64,000 nt of DNA, taken from positions 10,737 to 74,736 of the forward strand of contig CAZJCK010000005.1 in assembly GCA_964544635.1 (NCBI GenBank), given 5' to 3'. Positions within the stretch are counted from its first letter, which is position 1. Each line of letters opens with the position of its first letter. The notes under the pieces are model-generated. The model made no database searches, had not been told where the DNA came from, and saw only the letters and a list, made by a program, of their open reading frames with translations. The translations under genes and the position numbers were made by a program. This document shows, piece by piece, positions 15,048 through 24,598 of this stretch. Origin of the DNA: CAZJCK01 sp964544635 (GTDB lineage: Bacteria; Zixibacteria; MSB-5A5; GN15; FEB-12).

Positions 15048-16997
15048 ATGAGCCGGCGGAAGAAACCAAGTCCTTCAAACTCCGCATCGGAGCAATCGAC
15101 GTTACGCCCGGGCAGAGCCGTGCTGGCTGCGTATTACTTCACGTTGCTGATTGGTCTCGCGACCTCACTGTTTCCGGACAGCCGCACCTGGGGTTTTTCC
15201 GTCTGGTCGTACCTGCCAACAGCGGCAGCCATCCTGGTCTTCGCTCTTGCCGCGGTCGCGCCTTTCCTGATCCCCAGCCTGCTCGACCCGAACGCAGAAC
15301 GTCGGCTTCGGATCACAGTCGGTTCGTTGGCGGCGGCACTGGCCGTAGGATTCGTCAGCCTGCCATCCACGACATTTTTTCTCGGCGACGGTCGCACGTT
15401 GCTATCGCAGCTTGCCGACAGCAGCCCGATGTTTTTCAAGAGTCGCTCGGTTGCGGCGGCCTGGATCAACAGCGCGGCGTATGATCTGTTGGGTGTGAGC
15501 GGTGTTGACGGTGCCCAAGCGGCTTTTCGCCTGACATCGACTCTGCTTGGCTTTTTATACTTGATCGTGCTGTGGCTCATCTCCACCCGTCTGTTCGATC
15601 GCAGCCGTCAGCGCGCTGTCTTCGTTGCCGCTGTCGCCACCGGCGGCTATATCCTCAACTACTTCGGTTATGTCGAGTTCTACGGTCTGTTCAACGTGGT
15701 GGTGCTTTTGCTGCTGGGCGCCGGCCTGCTGGCCCTGCGCGGCCGGCTGTCACGCTGGTGGCTGATACCACTGCTCTTTGTAGCCTTCGGCGGCCATATC
15801 TTTGCCATCGCCTTTGTCCCGGCCGTGCTGTTTGCGCTCATCAGGCCGTCAGTACCGGGCAGTCGCATTGCGTCGCTGCCTCTACAGGTGGTGCTGGCGT
15901 TCATGCTGCTGCTGTTTGTTGTGGCCGCGGCAGTGCTGGCGCTCGTGCTGCAAGCCAGCCAGTTCGTTCAGTTCGCCGTGTTGTATATTCTTCCCAACCG
16001 CTTTGCCATCGACGGTTACACGATGTTTTCGGTGGCGCATCTGCTCGACATGCTCAACCTCCTCGCCCTGCTGGCCCCCGGTCTGCCGGTTCTGCTGGCG
16101 GCCGCCTGGTTGACTCGCCATCGTCTCCGACCGCTGCCGGTGGAAATTCAATTTTTGCTGTTGGCACTGCTTGGTGCGTTACTGACAGTCTTTGTCTTCG
16201 ATCCCAAGCTCGGAATGCCGCGTGACTGGGATCTGTTTTCGTTTGTCGGCCAGCCGTTGTTGTTCACCGGCGCCGTCCTGCTCCTGCACGAACGCGTTGT
16301 CCGACCCGCGACCATGGCAGCCGTTGTCCTCGCTGCCGTCCTGGGCATCATATGGCTGCTGCCGCGGGCGGTGGTGCAGCATACCGAGGAAGTGGCGATC
16401 AAAAGATTGAACGACTACATTGCACTCGACCAGACCAAGAACCGCGTAGCCATGCATATATTGCACGACTACTATATCGAACAGGGACAGCCGAGCCGCG
16501 CCCAACTGGTAGCGCAGCGTATTCAGCAGCAATATCCGGAAGAGGAGTTATACCTCGAGGCTGAGCGGCTGTTGCGTGACGGCCAGCTTTCACAGGCGAT
16601 GGCGTTGTTTGACCGCGTCATCGAGCTGAATCCACATATAGGTGCTGCCTGGTCGAATAAAGGGATGATCCTGCTGCAGTCAGGCCGTATCAACGAGGCC
16701 GTTGAGCAGCTCGAAATTGCCTATGGCCTCAATCAGAATAACAGTCAAATCATGCACGCCTTGGCGCTGGGTTATGTCCAGCGTTTCGAACTTGACAGGG
16801 CCGAGCAGATGTGGGAGAGAGCGGTCGACGCCGATCCGTCGTTTGTCCAGCCTTACCTGGCCCTGACCAACCTGTACATTGGGCGCAATGAGGTCGACAA
16901 AGCGGTCTCGCTGCTGAAGGACGGCCGGCAGTATCTGCCGCCGCAGACGATCGACTCGGTTGTGCGGCAGTACCCGACAGTTCGAGCCCGCTGGTAG
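15048..16997 (+). CDS. Polytopic membrane protein with C-terminal TPR domain
   Basis: The 649-residue protein has a basic N-terminus, about ten to eleven hydrophobic segments up to residue ~450 and a soluble tail with TPR pairs (AMALFDRVIELNPHIGAAWSNKG, then a second and a third unit). The membrane half has the general layout of GT-C transferases, with a FFLGDGRTLL loop near residue 105 and a conserved-looking PRDWDLFS motif near 390, but no family signature is certain. Its layout repeats that of the gene at 774-2918, suggesting related roles in envelope sugar or lipid modification. It directly follows the exported TPR gene. Confidence 0.65.
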   Translation: MSRRKKPSPSNSASEQSTLRPGRAVLAAYYFTLLIGLATSLFPDSRTWGFSVWSYLPTAAAILVFALAAVAPFLIPSLLDPNAERRLRITVGSLAAALAVGFVSLPSTTFFLGDGRTLLSQLADSSPMFFKSRSVAAAWINSAAYDLLGVSGVDGAQAAFRLTSTLLGFLYLIVLWLISTRLFDRSRQRAVFVAAVATGGYILNYFGYVEFYGLFNVVVLLLLGAGLLALRGRLSRWWLIPLLFVAFGGHIFAIAFVPAVLFALIRPSVPGSRIASLPLQVVLAFMLLLFVVAAAVLALVLQASQFVQFAVLYILPNRFAIDGYTMFSVAHLLDMLNLLALLAPGLPVLLAAAWLTRHRLRPLPVEIQFLLLALLGALLTVFVFDPKLGMPRDWDLFSFVGQPLLFTGAVLLLHERVVRPATMAAVVLAAVLGIIWLLPRAVVQHTEEVAIKRLNDYIALDQTKNRVAMHILHDYYIEQGQPSRAQLVAQRIQQQYPEEELYLEAERLLRDGQLSQAMALFDRVIELNPHIGAAWSNKGMILLQSGRINEAVEQLEIAYGLNQNNSQIMHALALGYVQRFELDRAEQMWERAVDADPSFVQPYLALTNLYIGRNEVDKAVSLLKDGRQYLPPQTIDSVVRQYPTVRARW

Positions 16998-17085
16998 TCG
17001 CATAGCGAGTGGCCCAGACACCATTTACCGTATTTTGGAACCGGTCGACGGAATTCATGTTGTGATTCGTTCGCAACTGACCGAT

Positions 17086-17104
17086 GTTGTAACCGTATTA
17101 CAAC
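17086..17104. promoter_or_regulatory. Perfect palindrome just before the SpoIIE-phosphatase gene
   Basis: GTTGTAA-CCGTA-TTACAAC is a perfect 7+5+7 inverted repeat ending 4 bases before the ATG at 17109. Its size suits a dimeric helix-turn-helix repressor; a hairpin that hides the start region is the alternative. No clear Shine-Dalgarno sequence lies between it and the ATG. Confidence 0.5.
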
Positions 17105-17108
17105 TGAT

Positions 17109-18866
17109 ATGACTGAGACTATGGATCGAAAGCAGCACAGCCGGGCCGAGAGGCTTCTTCTGGAGGCCGCCCGTTCGTTTAATTCAACCCTCGATTACGA
17201 GGAGTTGATCGGTATCGTCCTGCGCCTGGTTATCAAGTCGGTCGAGGCCGATGCCGCTCTCATCTTCCGCATTGATCACCAGCGAACCGACATGCGGGTC
17301 AGGCACCTGCGTCGGGGTGATGAGCAGTTCCAGGTCTTCCGCCGTGAACTGGGCGAGGGCGTGGTTGACTGGGTGGCGCAGTACCGTGAGCCGGCCATTG
17401 TCAATGCGTCTGAAACCGACGATCGGATCGACCATGAGATTGAGCAGCATATCGGGGTGCAGATAAACTCGCTGATTTCAGTGCCGCTGATTGGCCGCGG
17501 GCAGATGATCGGCGTGATTGAAGCCTTCAATGCCAAAAACGGTGGCTTTGACAAGGAAGACCTTGACCTGCTGCTCGGACTGTCGAACCAGATTGCGGTG
17601 GCGATCGACAATGCCAACCTCTACCGTACGATGAAGCGCGAGGCCCTCGAAAAGCAGACCCTGTACGAAATCGGTATTAAGCTGTCGGGGAAGCTGGTGT
17701 TGAAGGAGTTGACCGCCGAAATCATGGATTCGCTGAAGAAAGTAGTCGCCTACGACGCCGGCGGCTTGTTCCTGGTCGATCCCGACGACCTGTCAATCGG
17801 GCCGGAATACATTGTTGGTTACGACGGTGTTTCGGCGCCGGACCTGCATCTCAAAATCGGCCAGGGGCTGATCGGCTATGTCGCCAAGACCGGGGAGCCG
17901 GTCATTGTGCCGGACGTGAGAAAAGATGAGCGGTATATCAACGCCCGCGAGGAATCACAATCCGAGATCGCCCTGCCGATAAAGATTCAGGATCGGCTGG
18001 TGGGCGTGTTTGCCCTCGAGTCAGACCATTTAAATGCCTATGGTGAGGCTGATCTGCGGTTGATGACGGCGTTTGCGGCCCAGGCGGCCATTTCGATCGA
18101 ACGTGCCCGGTTATACGAAGGCACCTTGCGGGGTCAGAAACTGCAGGAGCAGGTCAATGTGGCCCGCGAAATCCAGCGCAGCTTTCTGCCCCCCGCCAAT
18201 CCTAACATCGAGAACTATGATATCGCCGGCCGCAACATCTCGTCGGGCGAAGTGGGCGGCGATTACTATGATTTCATCCGCATTGTCGACAGTCAGAACG
18301 GTATCGCGCTGGCCGACTGTTCCGGTAAGGGGGTGCCGGCAGCGCTCCTGATGGCGTCATTTCGTGCCTCGCTGATCGCCGAGATCCGCAATAACTATTC
18401 GATCCGGACGATTCTGCATAAAGTCAACAACCTGATGTGCGAATCGATCAAGCCAGGCAACTTTGTCACCGCCGTCTATGGCGTGCTCGACACCCGCAAC
18501 CATACTTTTACCTATGCCAACGCCGGTCACCTCAAGCCGATTCTGATCCGTGCGAACGGCTCTATCGAGTATCTCGGGGCGGGCGGGCAGATTATGGGCG
18601 TGACCGCCAACACCAACTACGACGAGCAGCCGATCTTTCTGTCGCCGGGCGACCTGATCTTCTTTTACACCGATGGCGTCACCGAGGTTTTTGACCGCAA
18701 CGGGGAACAGTTTGATGAGGAGGGGCTGGAGCGGGTGCTGCGGAAATGTCATGCTGAATCAGCTGCGCGGATCGAAGATATGGTCTATTCCGAGTTGAAG
18801 AAATTCGCTGCGAGAGATCATGTGTTTGACGACCTGACCATGATCGTGGTGAAACGCTCGAATTAG
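17109..18866 (+). CDS. GAF-GAF-SpoIIE PP2C-type serine phosphatase
   Basis: The 585-residue cytoplasmic protein has two GAF domains (about 10-170 and 185-340), a short coiled linker, and a SpoIIE/RsbU phosphatase domain (about 350-583). The metal-binding acidic residues are present in EVGGDYYD, ADCSGKG, FYTDGVTE and DDLTMIV. Such enzymes dephosphorylate anti-sigma-factor antagonists in partner-switching pathways, with GAF domains sensing small ligands. No anti-sigma factor or STAS protein is encoded in the window, so its partner is elsewhere. A second ATG at 17121 is possible. A perfect palindrome overlaps the start region. Confidence 0.85.
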   Translation: MTETMDRKQHSRAERLLLEAARSFNSTLDYEELIGIVLRLVIKSVEADAALIFRIDHQRTDMRVRHLRRGDEQFQVFRRELGEGVVDWVAQYREPAIVNASETDDRIDHEIEQHIGVQINSLISVPLIGRGQMIGVIEAFNAKNGGFDKEDLDLLLGLSNQIAVAIDNANLYRTMKREALEKQTLYEIGIKLSGKLVLKELTAEIMDSLKKVVAYDAGGLFLVDPDDLSIGPEYIVGYDGVSAPDLHLKIGQGLIGYVAKTGEPVIVPDVRKDERYINAREESQSEIALPIKIQDRLVGVFALESDHLNAYGEADLRLMTAFAAQAAISIERARLYEGTLRGQKLQEQVNVAREIQRSFLPPANPNIENYDIAGRNISSGEVGGDYYDFIRIVDSQNGIALADCSGKGVPAALLMASFRASLIAEIRNNYSIRTILHKVNNLMCESIKPGNFVTAVYGVLDTRNHTFTYANAGHLKPILIRANGSIEYLGAGGQIMGVTANTNYDEQPIFLSPGDLIFFYTDGVTEVFDRNGEQFDEEGLERVLRKCHAESAARIEDMVYSELKKFAARDHVFDDLTMIVVKRSN

Positions 18867-18873
18867 AAAGCCG

Positions 18874-18902
18874 TTGCCTGAGCCCGGCAAGGCCATTATC
18901 TT
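18874..18902 (+). promoter_or_regulatory. Sigma70-type promoter of the heme-domain lipoprotein gene
   Basis: TTGCCT (18874-18879), 17-base spacer and TATCTT (18897-18902), about 55 bases before the ATG at 18958. Confidence 0.45.
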
Positions 18903-18957
18903 ACCGTAAGTTACGCCCGTTAACGCTCCATTGGGGTTCAAGAGGAGAACGAAATTC

Positions 18958-19989
18958 ATGAAAAAAATCTTGCCTGCCCTGGCACTTTTTGTGTCTGTCG
19001 GCCTGTTCGTTGGCTGTGGTGATGATGATGACAATGGCACCGGTCCCGGCACCGGGACCGTGCGTCTGCAGGCGGTGACATCCGCAACGGCGCCAAGTGA
19101 CGATCCGAGCGATACCGTTTGGAATGCCGCTACCGCAGCCGATTTGGGTATTTCCGCTACCACACCGATCGGCGGTGCCATAGCCAGTCTCGCCAGCACG
19201 ATTGAAACCAAGGCGATCGTGAGCAACAACCGTCTCTACCTGCGCCTTGAGTGGGCAGATGCCAGTCACAATGTCTGGCGCGGTTCTTACCTGATCGAGA
19301 GCATAAACCAGTCGCCACCCTTCATGACCTTCACCAGTCCCGGCAACCAGATACCGGTGCCTGAGGAGGATCAGGTGCTGGTGATGTTCAGCGATCCGTC
19401 GGGGACACTCAATCCCGATGTCTGGAACTGGCGCGCCCTGACCACCGATGCCGGGGGTGTCGCTGAGGGGATGACGTTGAACGATGACGGTGACTCATTG
19501 ATTTCCGATAGCCAGCCCAACGCTCTTGTTGTGGCCCTTGCCAATAATCAGGCCGGCTTCGCCTTCGAACCGTTCTGTGTGCATCCCGACCTCTTTGACT
19601 ACGATGGTTATATCGTTTACATCAACGACCGGGTGTGTAAGAACGACACTATCGTCGTGGGTACGGATACGACCACCTGGACGCGCGCGAACGGCTGGCA
19701 GATTGACGACCGTATCCCGGGATTCATCATCGACAGCCTGGTCAATCAGCCTGACAACATTCGGGGCAGCCGTTGGGATATCGACGCCAGCCACTCTTAT
19801 TCCGGCGGTATTTATGCGGTAGTCATGTCCCGTGAACTGAATACGGGCAGCGCCGACGATCTCAATCTGAGCAGCTTGCCGGGAGATTCCGTGCAGGTGC
19901 AGCTTGGACTGCTCGACAATCAAAACGACCCGTTCGAGGGTACCTCCACCCGCGGCTTCAGCCCTAATTTCTGGCTGATTCTACCGTAA
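18958..19989 (+). CDS. Lipoprotein with ethylbenzene-dehydrogenase-type heme-binding domain
   Basis: The 343-residue protein has a lipoprotein signal (FVGCGDDDD), a Gly/Thr/Pro linker, and a beta-sandwich with VWNAATAADL near the start and the closing signature W..D.SHSYSGGIYAVVMSRELNTG plus a D-D-L pair. This pattern is that of the EBDH gamma/cytochrome c-552-like domain that binds one b-type heme. It would sit in the periplasm or at the outer membrane and take part in electron transfer or heme binding. The start at 18958 is preceded by AGGAG and gives a proper lipobox. A single-gene unit between a promoter and a strong terminator. Confidence 0.75.
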   Translation: MKKILPALALFVSVGLFVGCGDDDDNGTGPGTGTVRLQAVTSATAPSDDPSDTVWNAATAADLGISATTPIGGAIASLASTIETKAIVSNNRLYLRLEWADASHNVWRGSYLIESINQSPPFMTFTSPGNQIPVPEEDQVLVMFSDPSGTLNPDVWNWRALTTDAGGVAEGMTLNDDGDSLISDSQPNALVVALANNQAGFAFEPFCVHPDLFDYDGYIVYINDRVCKNDTIVVGTDTTTWTRANGWQIDDRIPGFIIDSLVNQPDNIRGSRWDIDASHSYSGGIYAVVMSRELNTGSADDLNLSSLPGDSVQVQLGLLDNQNDPFEGTSTRGFSPNFWLILP

Positions 19990-20019
19990 GAATTCCAGAA
20001 TCCGTACAGATTTTTGCAA

Positions 20020-20047
20020 AGCCGGCCGAAAGGCCGGCTTTTTTTGT
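20020..20047 (+). terminator. Intrinsic terminator
   Basis: AGCCGGCC-GAAA-GGCCGGCT, an 8-bp stem with a GNRA-like loop followed by seven or more T residues, 30 bases after the heme-lipoprotein stop. Confidence 0.9.
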
Positions 20048-20146
20048 CCGATATCTCCAACGAGGACAGTTTTGTCTTGTTACGATCGTCACAAGCCATA
20101 TATTGGAATTACAGATCAATTACTCATCTTTGGCGGGGTATGTGAC

Positions 20147-21604
20147 ATGGCGCTGAAAACGTATGATGAATATCTCCAATCGCTCAAGGCCATGCGGCCT
20201 AATATCTACAAATACGATCAACCGATCGAGGATGTTACGACACACCCGGCGACCAAACGAACGGTGGCCGGCCACGCCTGGACCTTCAAGGCGGCCCACG
20301 ATGAAAAGCTGAAAGACAAAGTCACCACCACTTCTCATCTGACCGGTGAGACGGTCAGCCGGTACCTGTCGATCATCCAGTCGGCCGAGGATATGTACGC
20401 CAACTCCGACATGAAGCGGCTGATGTTCCACCTGACCGGTACCTGTACCGGTGGCCGCTGCGCCGGCTGGTGCGCGCTGAATGCCATGTTCGTTACGACC
20501 TGGGAGATGGACCAGGACCTGGGGACCGACTATCACCAGCGATTCTTGAACTGGCTGCAGGATGCCCAGAGCCGCGATATTACCATCGCCGGGGCGCTGA
20601 CCGACGCCAAGGGGGACCGGACCAAAAAACCACACCAGCAGGAGGACAAAGATGTTTTCCTGCATATCACCGACGTTCGTGAGGACGGTATCGTGGTGCG
20701 CGGCGCCAAGCTGATGATCTGTGGCGTGGCGGCGGCCAATGAAATTTTCGTTATTCCGGGCAGCGGCTACAAGGAAGAGGATGCCGACTGCGCCATCTCG
20801 TTCGTGGTACCGCGTGACGTCGACGGTTTGACGATTGTCGAAACGCGTCATCCGAATGACGATCGCGACGAAGAAGAGGGATTCGACAATCCGGTGACCG
20901 AGGGAGGCATCACCCAGGCGTTCCTGTTGTTCGAGGATGTCTTCGTGCCGAACGAGCGTGTCTTCATGTGTCGCGAATTCAAGTACACCATGCGGACTGT
21001 CGGCTATTTCATCATGCCGTACCGTGCCGCCATCGGCGGCTGCGTGGCCGGGCAGGGGGATATCAAGATCGGTTCGGCGATTCTCACCGCCCGCACCAAT
21101 GGCCTGAACTCGAAAGTATTCAACGACAAGATTACCCAGATGCATATCAACAACGAGACCACCTTTGGTCTCGGTATTGCGGCGGCGGCGCGGGGCAAGA
21201 AGCACCCGTCCGGGGCCTGGCTGTGTGATCCCCTCTTGTCAAACGTAAACAAAGTTCATGTTGCCACCCTGCCGTACGAAACGACCGTGCTGGCACAGGA
21301 TATAGCCGGCGGCATCGCCGAAACCGGTTGCATGCCGTCGTCGAAAGATTTCGACTCCACGAAATATGGACACCTCATCCGAAAGTACATGAAAGCACGC
21401 CATTCGGCCGAGGCGCGTGCCCGGGCGGCGCGCCTCGTCGAATGGTGTACTATTGGTTCCGGGGTGCCCGGCTGCATGCACGGGGGCGGTTCGCCCGACG
21501 GCGCCAAGATGGTCATTCGAGCCACGGCCGACCTTGATGCCAAGGTCGAGATCGCGCGGCGCCTGGCCGGTATTGACGAGGAGATCCCGGAACCGCAGAA
21601 GTAG
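20147..21604 (+). CDS. HpaB/4-hydroxybutyryl-CoA dehydratase family protein with altered cluster ligands
   Basis: The 485-residue protein aligns over its full length with AbfD (4-hydroxybutyryl-CoA dehydratase / vinylacetyl-CoA isomerase), an FAD and [4Fe-4S] enzyme of aminobutyrate fermentation: GALTDAKGDR, EDGIVVRGAK, DIAGG and SMHGAGSP-like HGGGSPDG are recognisable. In the clostridial enzyme the cluster is held by Cys99, Cys103, His292 and Cys299. Here the first region reads C100-x4-C105-x3-C109, Cys299 is present, but the His position is Tyr292. The chemistry may differ from AbfD. The start at 20147 opens the usual N-terminus (TYDEYLQSL). No CoA transferase or other butyrate gene is adjacent. 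Confidence 0.75.
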   Translation: MALKTYDEYLQSLKAMRPNIYKYDQPIEDVTTHPATKRTVAGHAWTFKAAHDEKLKDKVTTTSHLTGETVSRYLSIIQSAEDMYANSDMKRLMFHLTGTCTGGRCAGWCALNAMFVTTWEMDQDLGTDYHQRFLNWLQDAQSRDITIAGALTDAKGDRTKKPHQQEDKDVFLHITDVREDGIVVRGAKLMICGVAAANEIFVIPGSGYKEEDADCAISFVVPRDVDGLTIVETRHPNDDRDEEEGFDNPVTEGGITQAFLLFEDVFVPNERVFMCREFKYTMRTVGYFIMPYRAAIGGCVAGQGDIKIGSAILTARTNGLNSKVFNDKITQMHINNETTFGLGIAAAARGKKHPSGAWLCDPLLSNVNKVHVATLPYETTVLAQDIAGGIAETGCMPSSKDFDSTKYGHLIRKYMKARHSAEARARAARLVEWCTIGSGVPGCMHGGGSPDGAKMVIRATADLDAKVEIARRLAGIDEEIPEPQK

Positions 21605-21756
21605 CATCAAGACTACAATTGTTGGGTTTTAGGCGGCGGTGTTCCACGGAGCATCGCCGTTTGACATTTAGTGTCGTGAGTCGGTAAAGGAGACAATCTG
21701 ATCGGTCGATATGATTCAATGGGATGGCACCGTAACAAAAATGATGGGGAACACCC

Positions 21757-22962
21757 GTGGATCGTATCAGTCTTCTACTCTTGCTTGTCACGGCATCGGT
21801 GGCGCTCGGCTACCTGTTGCACAGCCGCTGGCTTCTGATCGGGCGTGGTTTATTGCGGCGCAGCAGCCGGGATGTCCGGCTCGATCTCTACTTTCACAAA
21901 GATTTCGAAACCGGCCTGCCGGAAGTAATGGTTGCGGCCCCGTTCATCGATGAAAAGTCGGGCTGGTCGATCGGTGTCCGGCGACGGGGGATCCAGATAG
22001 GCTATACGGCAACCGCCACCATGCACCAGATTATTACCGGGCTGCTTCACGACCACTGTCTGCTCCAGGTAATGCTCGACGATGCGACGCTGCCGTCGCG
22101 AACCGCCATTCACGAACGCGGCCTGCGGCCGTTCGAGCATGGTATTGTCGAGCATGACGGTATCCTCGTCCACACTCCCGACAGCATGGCCAACGGTTCG
22201 CTTGAGAAGTTCTTTTCGGGCGGCACCGATATCTTCATTCTCTATCCCCAGGTAACGCCCCCCTCGATCACAAAACTGACCCAACTGGCGGCGGAAATCC
22301 GGGAAGGTTCGATCAAGTCGGCAATCAGGGCGATCGGCGCCAGGGGAGCGCTGTTGAATCTCTACGAAGTGTGGCGTCTCAGCTACGCCGACACGAATAT
22401 GCTGCGCGACTTTGCCTCCCGCCTGGCTGATGCGGCTGCGGCAAAGCTGTTCCGTATAAACGGCCTGAGTGCATCGGGAGTCGATCGAACGGAGTTGCGC
22501 CTGCCGATCATGGGTGAACTGTTTGTCGAGTACGATACCGGGTTGGCGTGCAGCTGGTATCTTGAAGAAGACCTGGCGGTTTTGCACTGGCGCCGCGGCG
22601 GACGGTATGACAGTGTTGCCGTCAACGTGCCGGCGCTGGTCGACCAGAACGAAGGTCTTGCGGTGGTGGTGTCGTTACGACGCTGGCTGGTGCCGCAGTT
22701 GGTCTCGGATCGAGTGTACACGCGTCAAACCCTGCTGCGCTTCTTCGTCCAGTATCTCTTCACCGCAATGTACATGACCCTGCTGGCGATGGGGGCGGCC
22801 CGGATCGGGGAGTGGTTGTTTGGCAACCTGTCGATGCCGGTCCAACTGACCCTGACATTCTGTGGCGCGCTGTTGGCGGTGCTCTGCCTGGCGCTGTCGA
22901 TCAACTACCTGGCGCGGGCCATCTTCGGCGGCAAACACCTGCTGCACCGTGCCGGCCTGTAA
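21757..22962 (+). CDS. Membrane protein of unknown function
   Basis: The 401-residue protein begins at a GTG preceded by GGGGA. One N-terminal hydrophobic segment (4-22) anchors it, a soluble domain of about 300 residues follows with no motif I recognise, and two strong hydrophobic segments (about 330-352 and 362-388) lie at the C-terminus. The soluble part should be cytoplasmic or periplasmic as a single globular unit. It stands alone: about 150 bases separate it from the gene before, and it converges with arsC. Codon use resembles its neighbours, so recent transfer is not indicated. Confidence 0.65.
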   Translation: MDRISLLLLLVTASVALGYLLHSRWLLIGRGLLRRSSRDVRLDLYFHKDFETGLPEVMVAAPFIDEKSGWSIGVRRRGIQIGYTATATMHQIITGLLHDHCLLQVMLDDATLPSRTAIHERGLRPFEHGIVEHDGILVHTPDSMANGSLEKFFSGGTDIFILYPQVTPPSITKLTQLAAEIREGSIKSAIRAIGARGALLNLYEVWRLSYADTNMLRDFASRLADAAAAKLFRINGLSASGVDRTELRLPIMGELFVEYDTGLACSWYLEEDLAVLHWRRGGRYDSVAVNVPALVDQNEGLAVVVSLRRWLVPQLVSDRVYTRQTLLRFFVQYLFTAMYMTLLAMGAARIGEWLFGNLSMPVQLTLTFCGALLAVLCLALSINYLARAIFGGKHLLHRAGL

Positions 22963-23024
22963 CTAAAACGACGGTCCGTTCCCAACCATCTAACGGCCGA
23001 CCTTGCCATTGGCCAAAAGAGAGG

Positions 23025-23456
23025 TTATCGGGTTGGTGGCTTCTTTTCATCCGGCAGAGACGCAATCCAGGCTTTGATCCTGTCATCAATTTCATCGCGG
23101 ACACGGCGGAATACCGCCATCACTTCCGCATCGCTGCCGGTTGCGCCGGCCGGATCCTCGAACGGCCAGTGCAGACGCTCAGCATTGCCGGGAAAAATCG
23201 GGCAATGCTCCGCAGCGTTGTCACATACCGTGATGACATAGTCAAACGGTTCCGACTGGTAGTGGCTGACGTGCTCGGCGGCATGGTCAGAGATGTCGAT
23301 ACTCTTTTCGGCCATGGCCCGGATGGCGTTCTTGTTGATGTCGTGCGGGTCGGTACCGGCCGAACGGATACTAGCGTCAGGCATGTAAGTCTTTAAGAAT
23401 CCATGCGCCATCTGAGAGCGGCAGGAATTGCCGGTACAAAGGACAAGCAGGTTCAT
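23025..23456 (-). CDS. arsC: Arsenate reductase, thioredoxin-coupled LMW-phosphatase type
   Basis: The 143-residue enzyme reduces arsenate to arsenite in the cytoplasm. Cys7 and Arg13 lie in the phosphatase loop CTGNSCRS, and the redox pair Cys78/Cys85 in VITVCDNAAEHC supplies the disulfide cascade, as in the S. aureus/B. subtilis enzyme. Length is normal. Its ATG overlaps the acr3 stop by one base (TAATG), so it is the last gene of arsR-acr3-arsC, and its product feeds the efflux pump. Confidence 0.93.
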   Translation of the reverse strand: MNLLVLCTGNSCRSQMAHGFLKTYMPDASIRSAGTDPHDINKNAIRAMAEKSIDISDHAAEHVSHYQSEPFDYVITVCDNAAEHCPIFPGNAERLHWPFEDPAGATGSDAEVMAVFRRVRDEIDDRIKAWIASLPDEKKPPTR

Positions 23457-24577
23457 TAGTTAACCTCGTTTGGTTTGGCGCCGATGCCGGTATCCGGAAT
23501 GCTCTCGGCGGTCGCTCCCTTGAACCAGCCTTTGGTCTTCAGACAGAACCTCACCAGCATCAGCATGACCGGGACTTCGATGAGCACGCCAACGACCGTG
23601 GCTACTGCGGCGCCCGAGTTCAGACCGAACAGGATGACGGCTGTAGCGATGGCCACCTCGAAGTGATTCGAGGCGCCGATCATGGCCGCCGGAGCGGCAT
23701 CTTCGTATTTCAGTTTCAACAGCCGGGCCAGGATATAACCGATCAGGAAGATGACCACCGTCTGGACAAACAGCGGTACCGCGATCAGGGCGATATCGAG
23801 CGGCTGGGTCAAGAGAATCTCACCCTTCAGTATGAACAGCACAAACAGTGTGACCAGCAGGGCTCCGACGGCGATGGGGGTGAGACGGTTCAGGAAGACG
23901 CGGTTGAAGTAGTCGATTCCTTTGGTCTGCAGGATTTGTTTGCGGGTGACATAACCGGATGCCAGCGGCAGGCCGACATAGACGAGGACCGACAGGATGA
24001 TCGTATCCCACGGGATTGGCATCTGGTTCACGGACAGGAGCAGACCGCCGAGGGGTGCATACAGTACCAGCATCATCAGCGAATTAACCGCCACCATGAC
24101 CAGCGTCAGGGCGTCGTTGCCGCGGGCCAGATAGCCCCACATCAGAACCATGGCGGTGCACGGCGCAATGCCGAGCAATATGGCGCCGGAGATATAGGAA
24201 CGATAAAGCGGCACTTCCTCGCCACGGATCAGGTCGGTGCCGGTGATCCAGTCGTTGAACAGGTAGCCCAGAAAGAAGTAGGCGATGGCGTACATGGTGA
24301 ACGGTTTGACCGCCCAGTTGATAAACAGGGTCAGCAGGACCGGGCGGGGGGCTTTGGCAGCGGCGGTGACACGGGAAAAGTCGATCTTCACCATGATCGG
24401 AAACATCATGAAAAACAGACAGATCGCGATCGGAATCGATACTTCGGCATACGACAGTTCACTCAAGAGTACCCCAAGATTGGGCCAGAGGGCGCCGACT
24501 ACGGCGCCGCCGACAATGGCCAGCGTTACCCAAACAGACAGGTAACGTTCAAAGATCGATAAACGGCGTTCAGCCAT
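23456..24577 (-). CDS. acr3: Arsenite efflux transporter, ACR3 family
   Basis: The 373-residue inner-membrane protein has ten hydrophobic segments. The Cys in GIAPCTAMVLMW is the conserved residue essential in ACR3 pumps, and the MIGASNHFEVAIA segment of the ninth helix is also typical. It exports arsenite using the proton motive force. It starts 21 bases after the arsR stop and overlaps arsC by one base. The C-terminal 25 residues are polar and not conserved in the family as far as I know. Confidence 0.93.
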   Translation of the reverse strand: MAERRLSIFERYLSVWVTLAIVGGAVVGALWPNLGVLLSELSYAEVSIPIAICLFFMMFPIMVKIDFSRVTAAAKAPRPVLLTLFINWAVKPFTMYAIAYFFLGYLFNDWITGTDLIRGEEVPLYRSYISGAILLGIAPCTAMVLMWGYLARGNDALTLVMVAVNSLMMLVLYAPLGGLLLSVNQMPIPWDTIILSVLVYVGLPLASGYVTRKQILQTKGIDYFNRVFLNRLTPIAVGALLVTLFVLFILKGEILLTQPLDIALIAVPLFVQTVVIFLIGYILARLLKLKYEDAAPAAMIGASNHFEVAIATAVILFGLNSGAAVATVVGVLIEVPVMLMLVRFCLKTKGWFKGATAESIPDTGIGAKPNEVN

Positions 24578-24598
24578 TGTGCTTGCCTACCTTCCTTT

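Noticed and set aside
23663..24562. 299-codon open frame opposite acr3
   Set aside because: Antisense shadow; the repetitive Gln/Asp/His content mirrors membrane codons.
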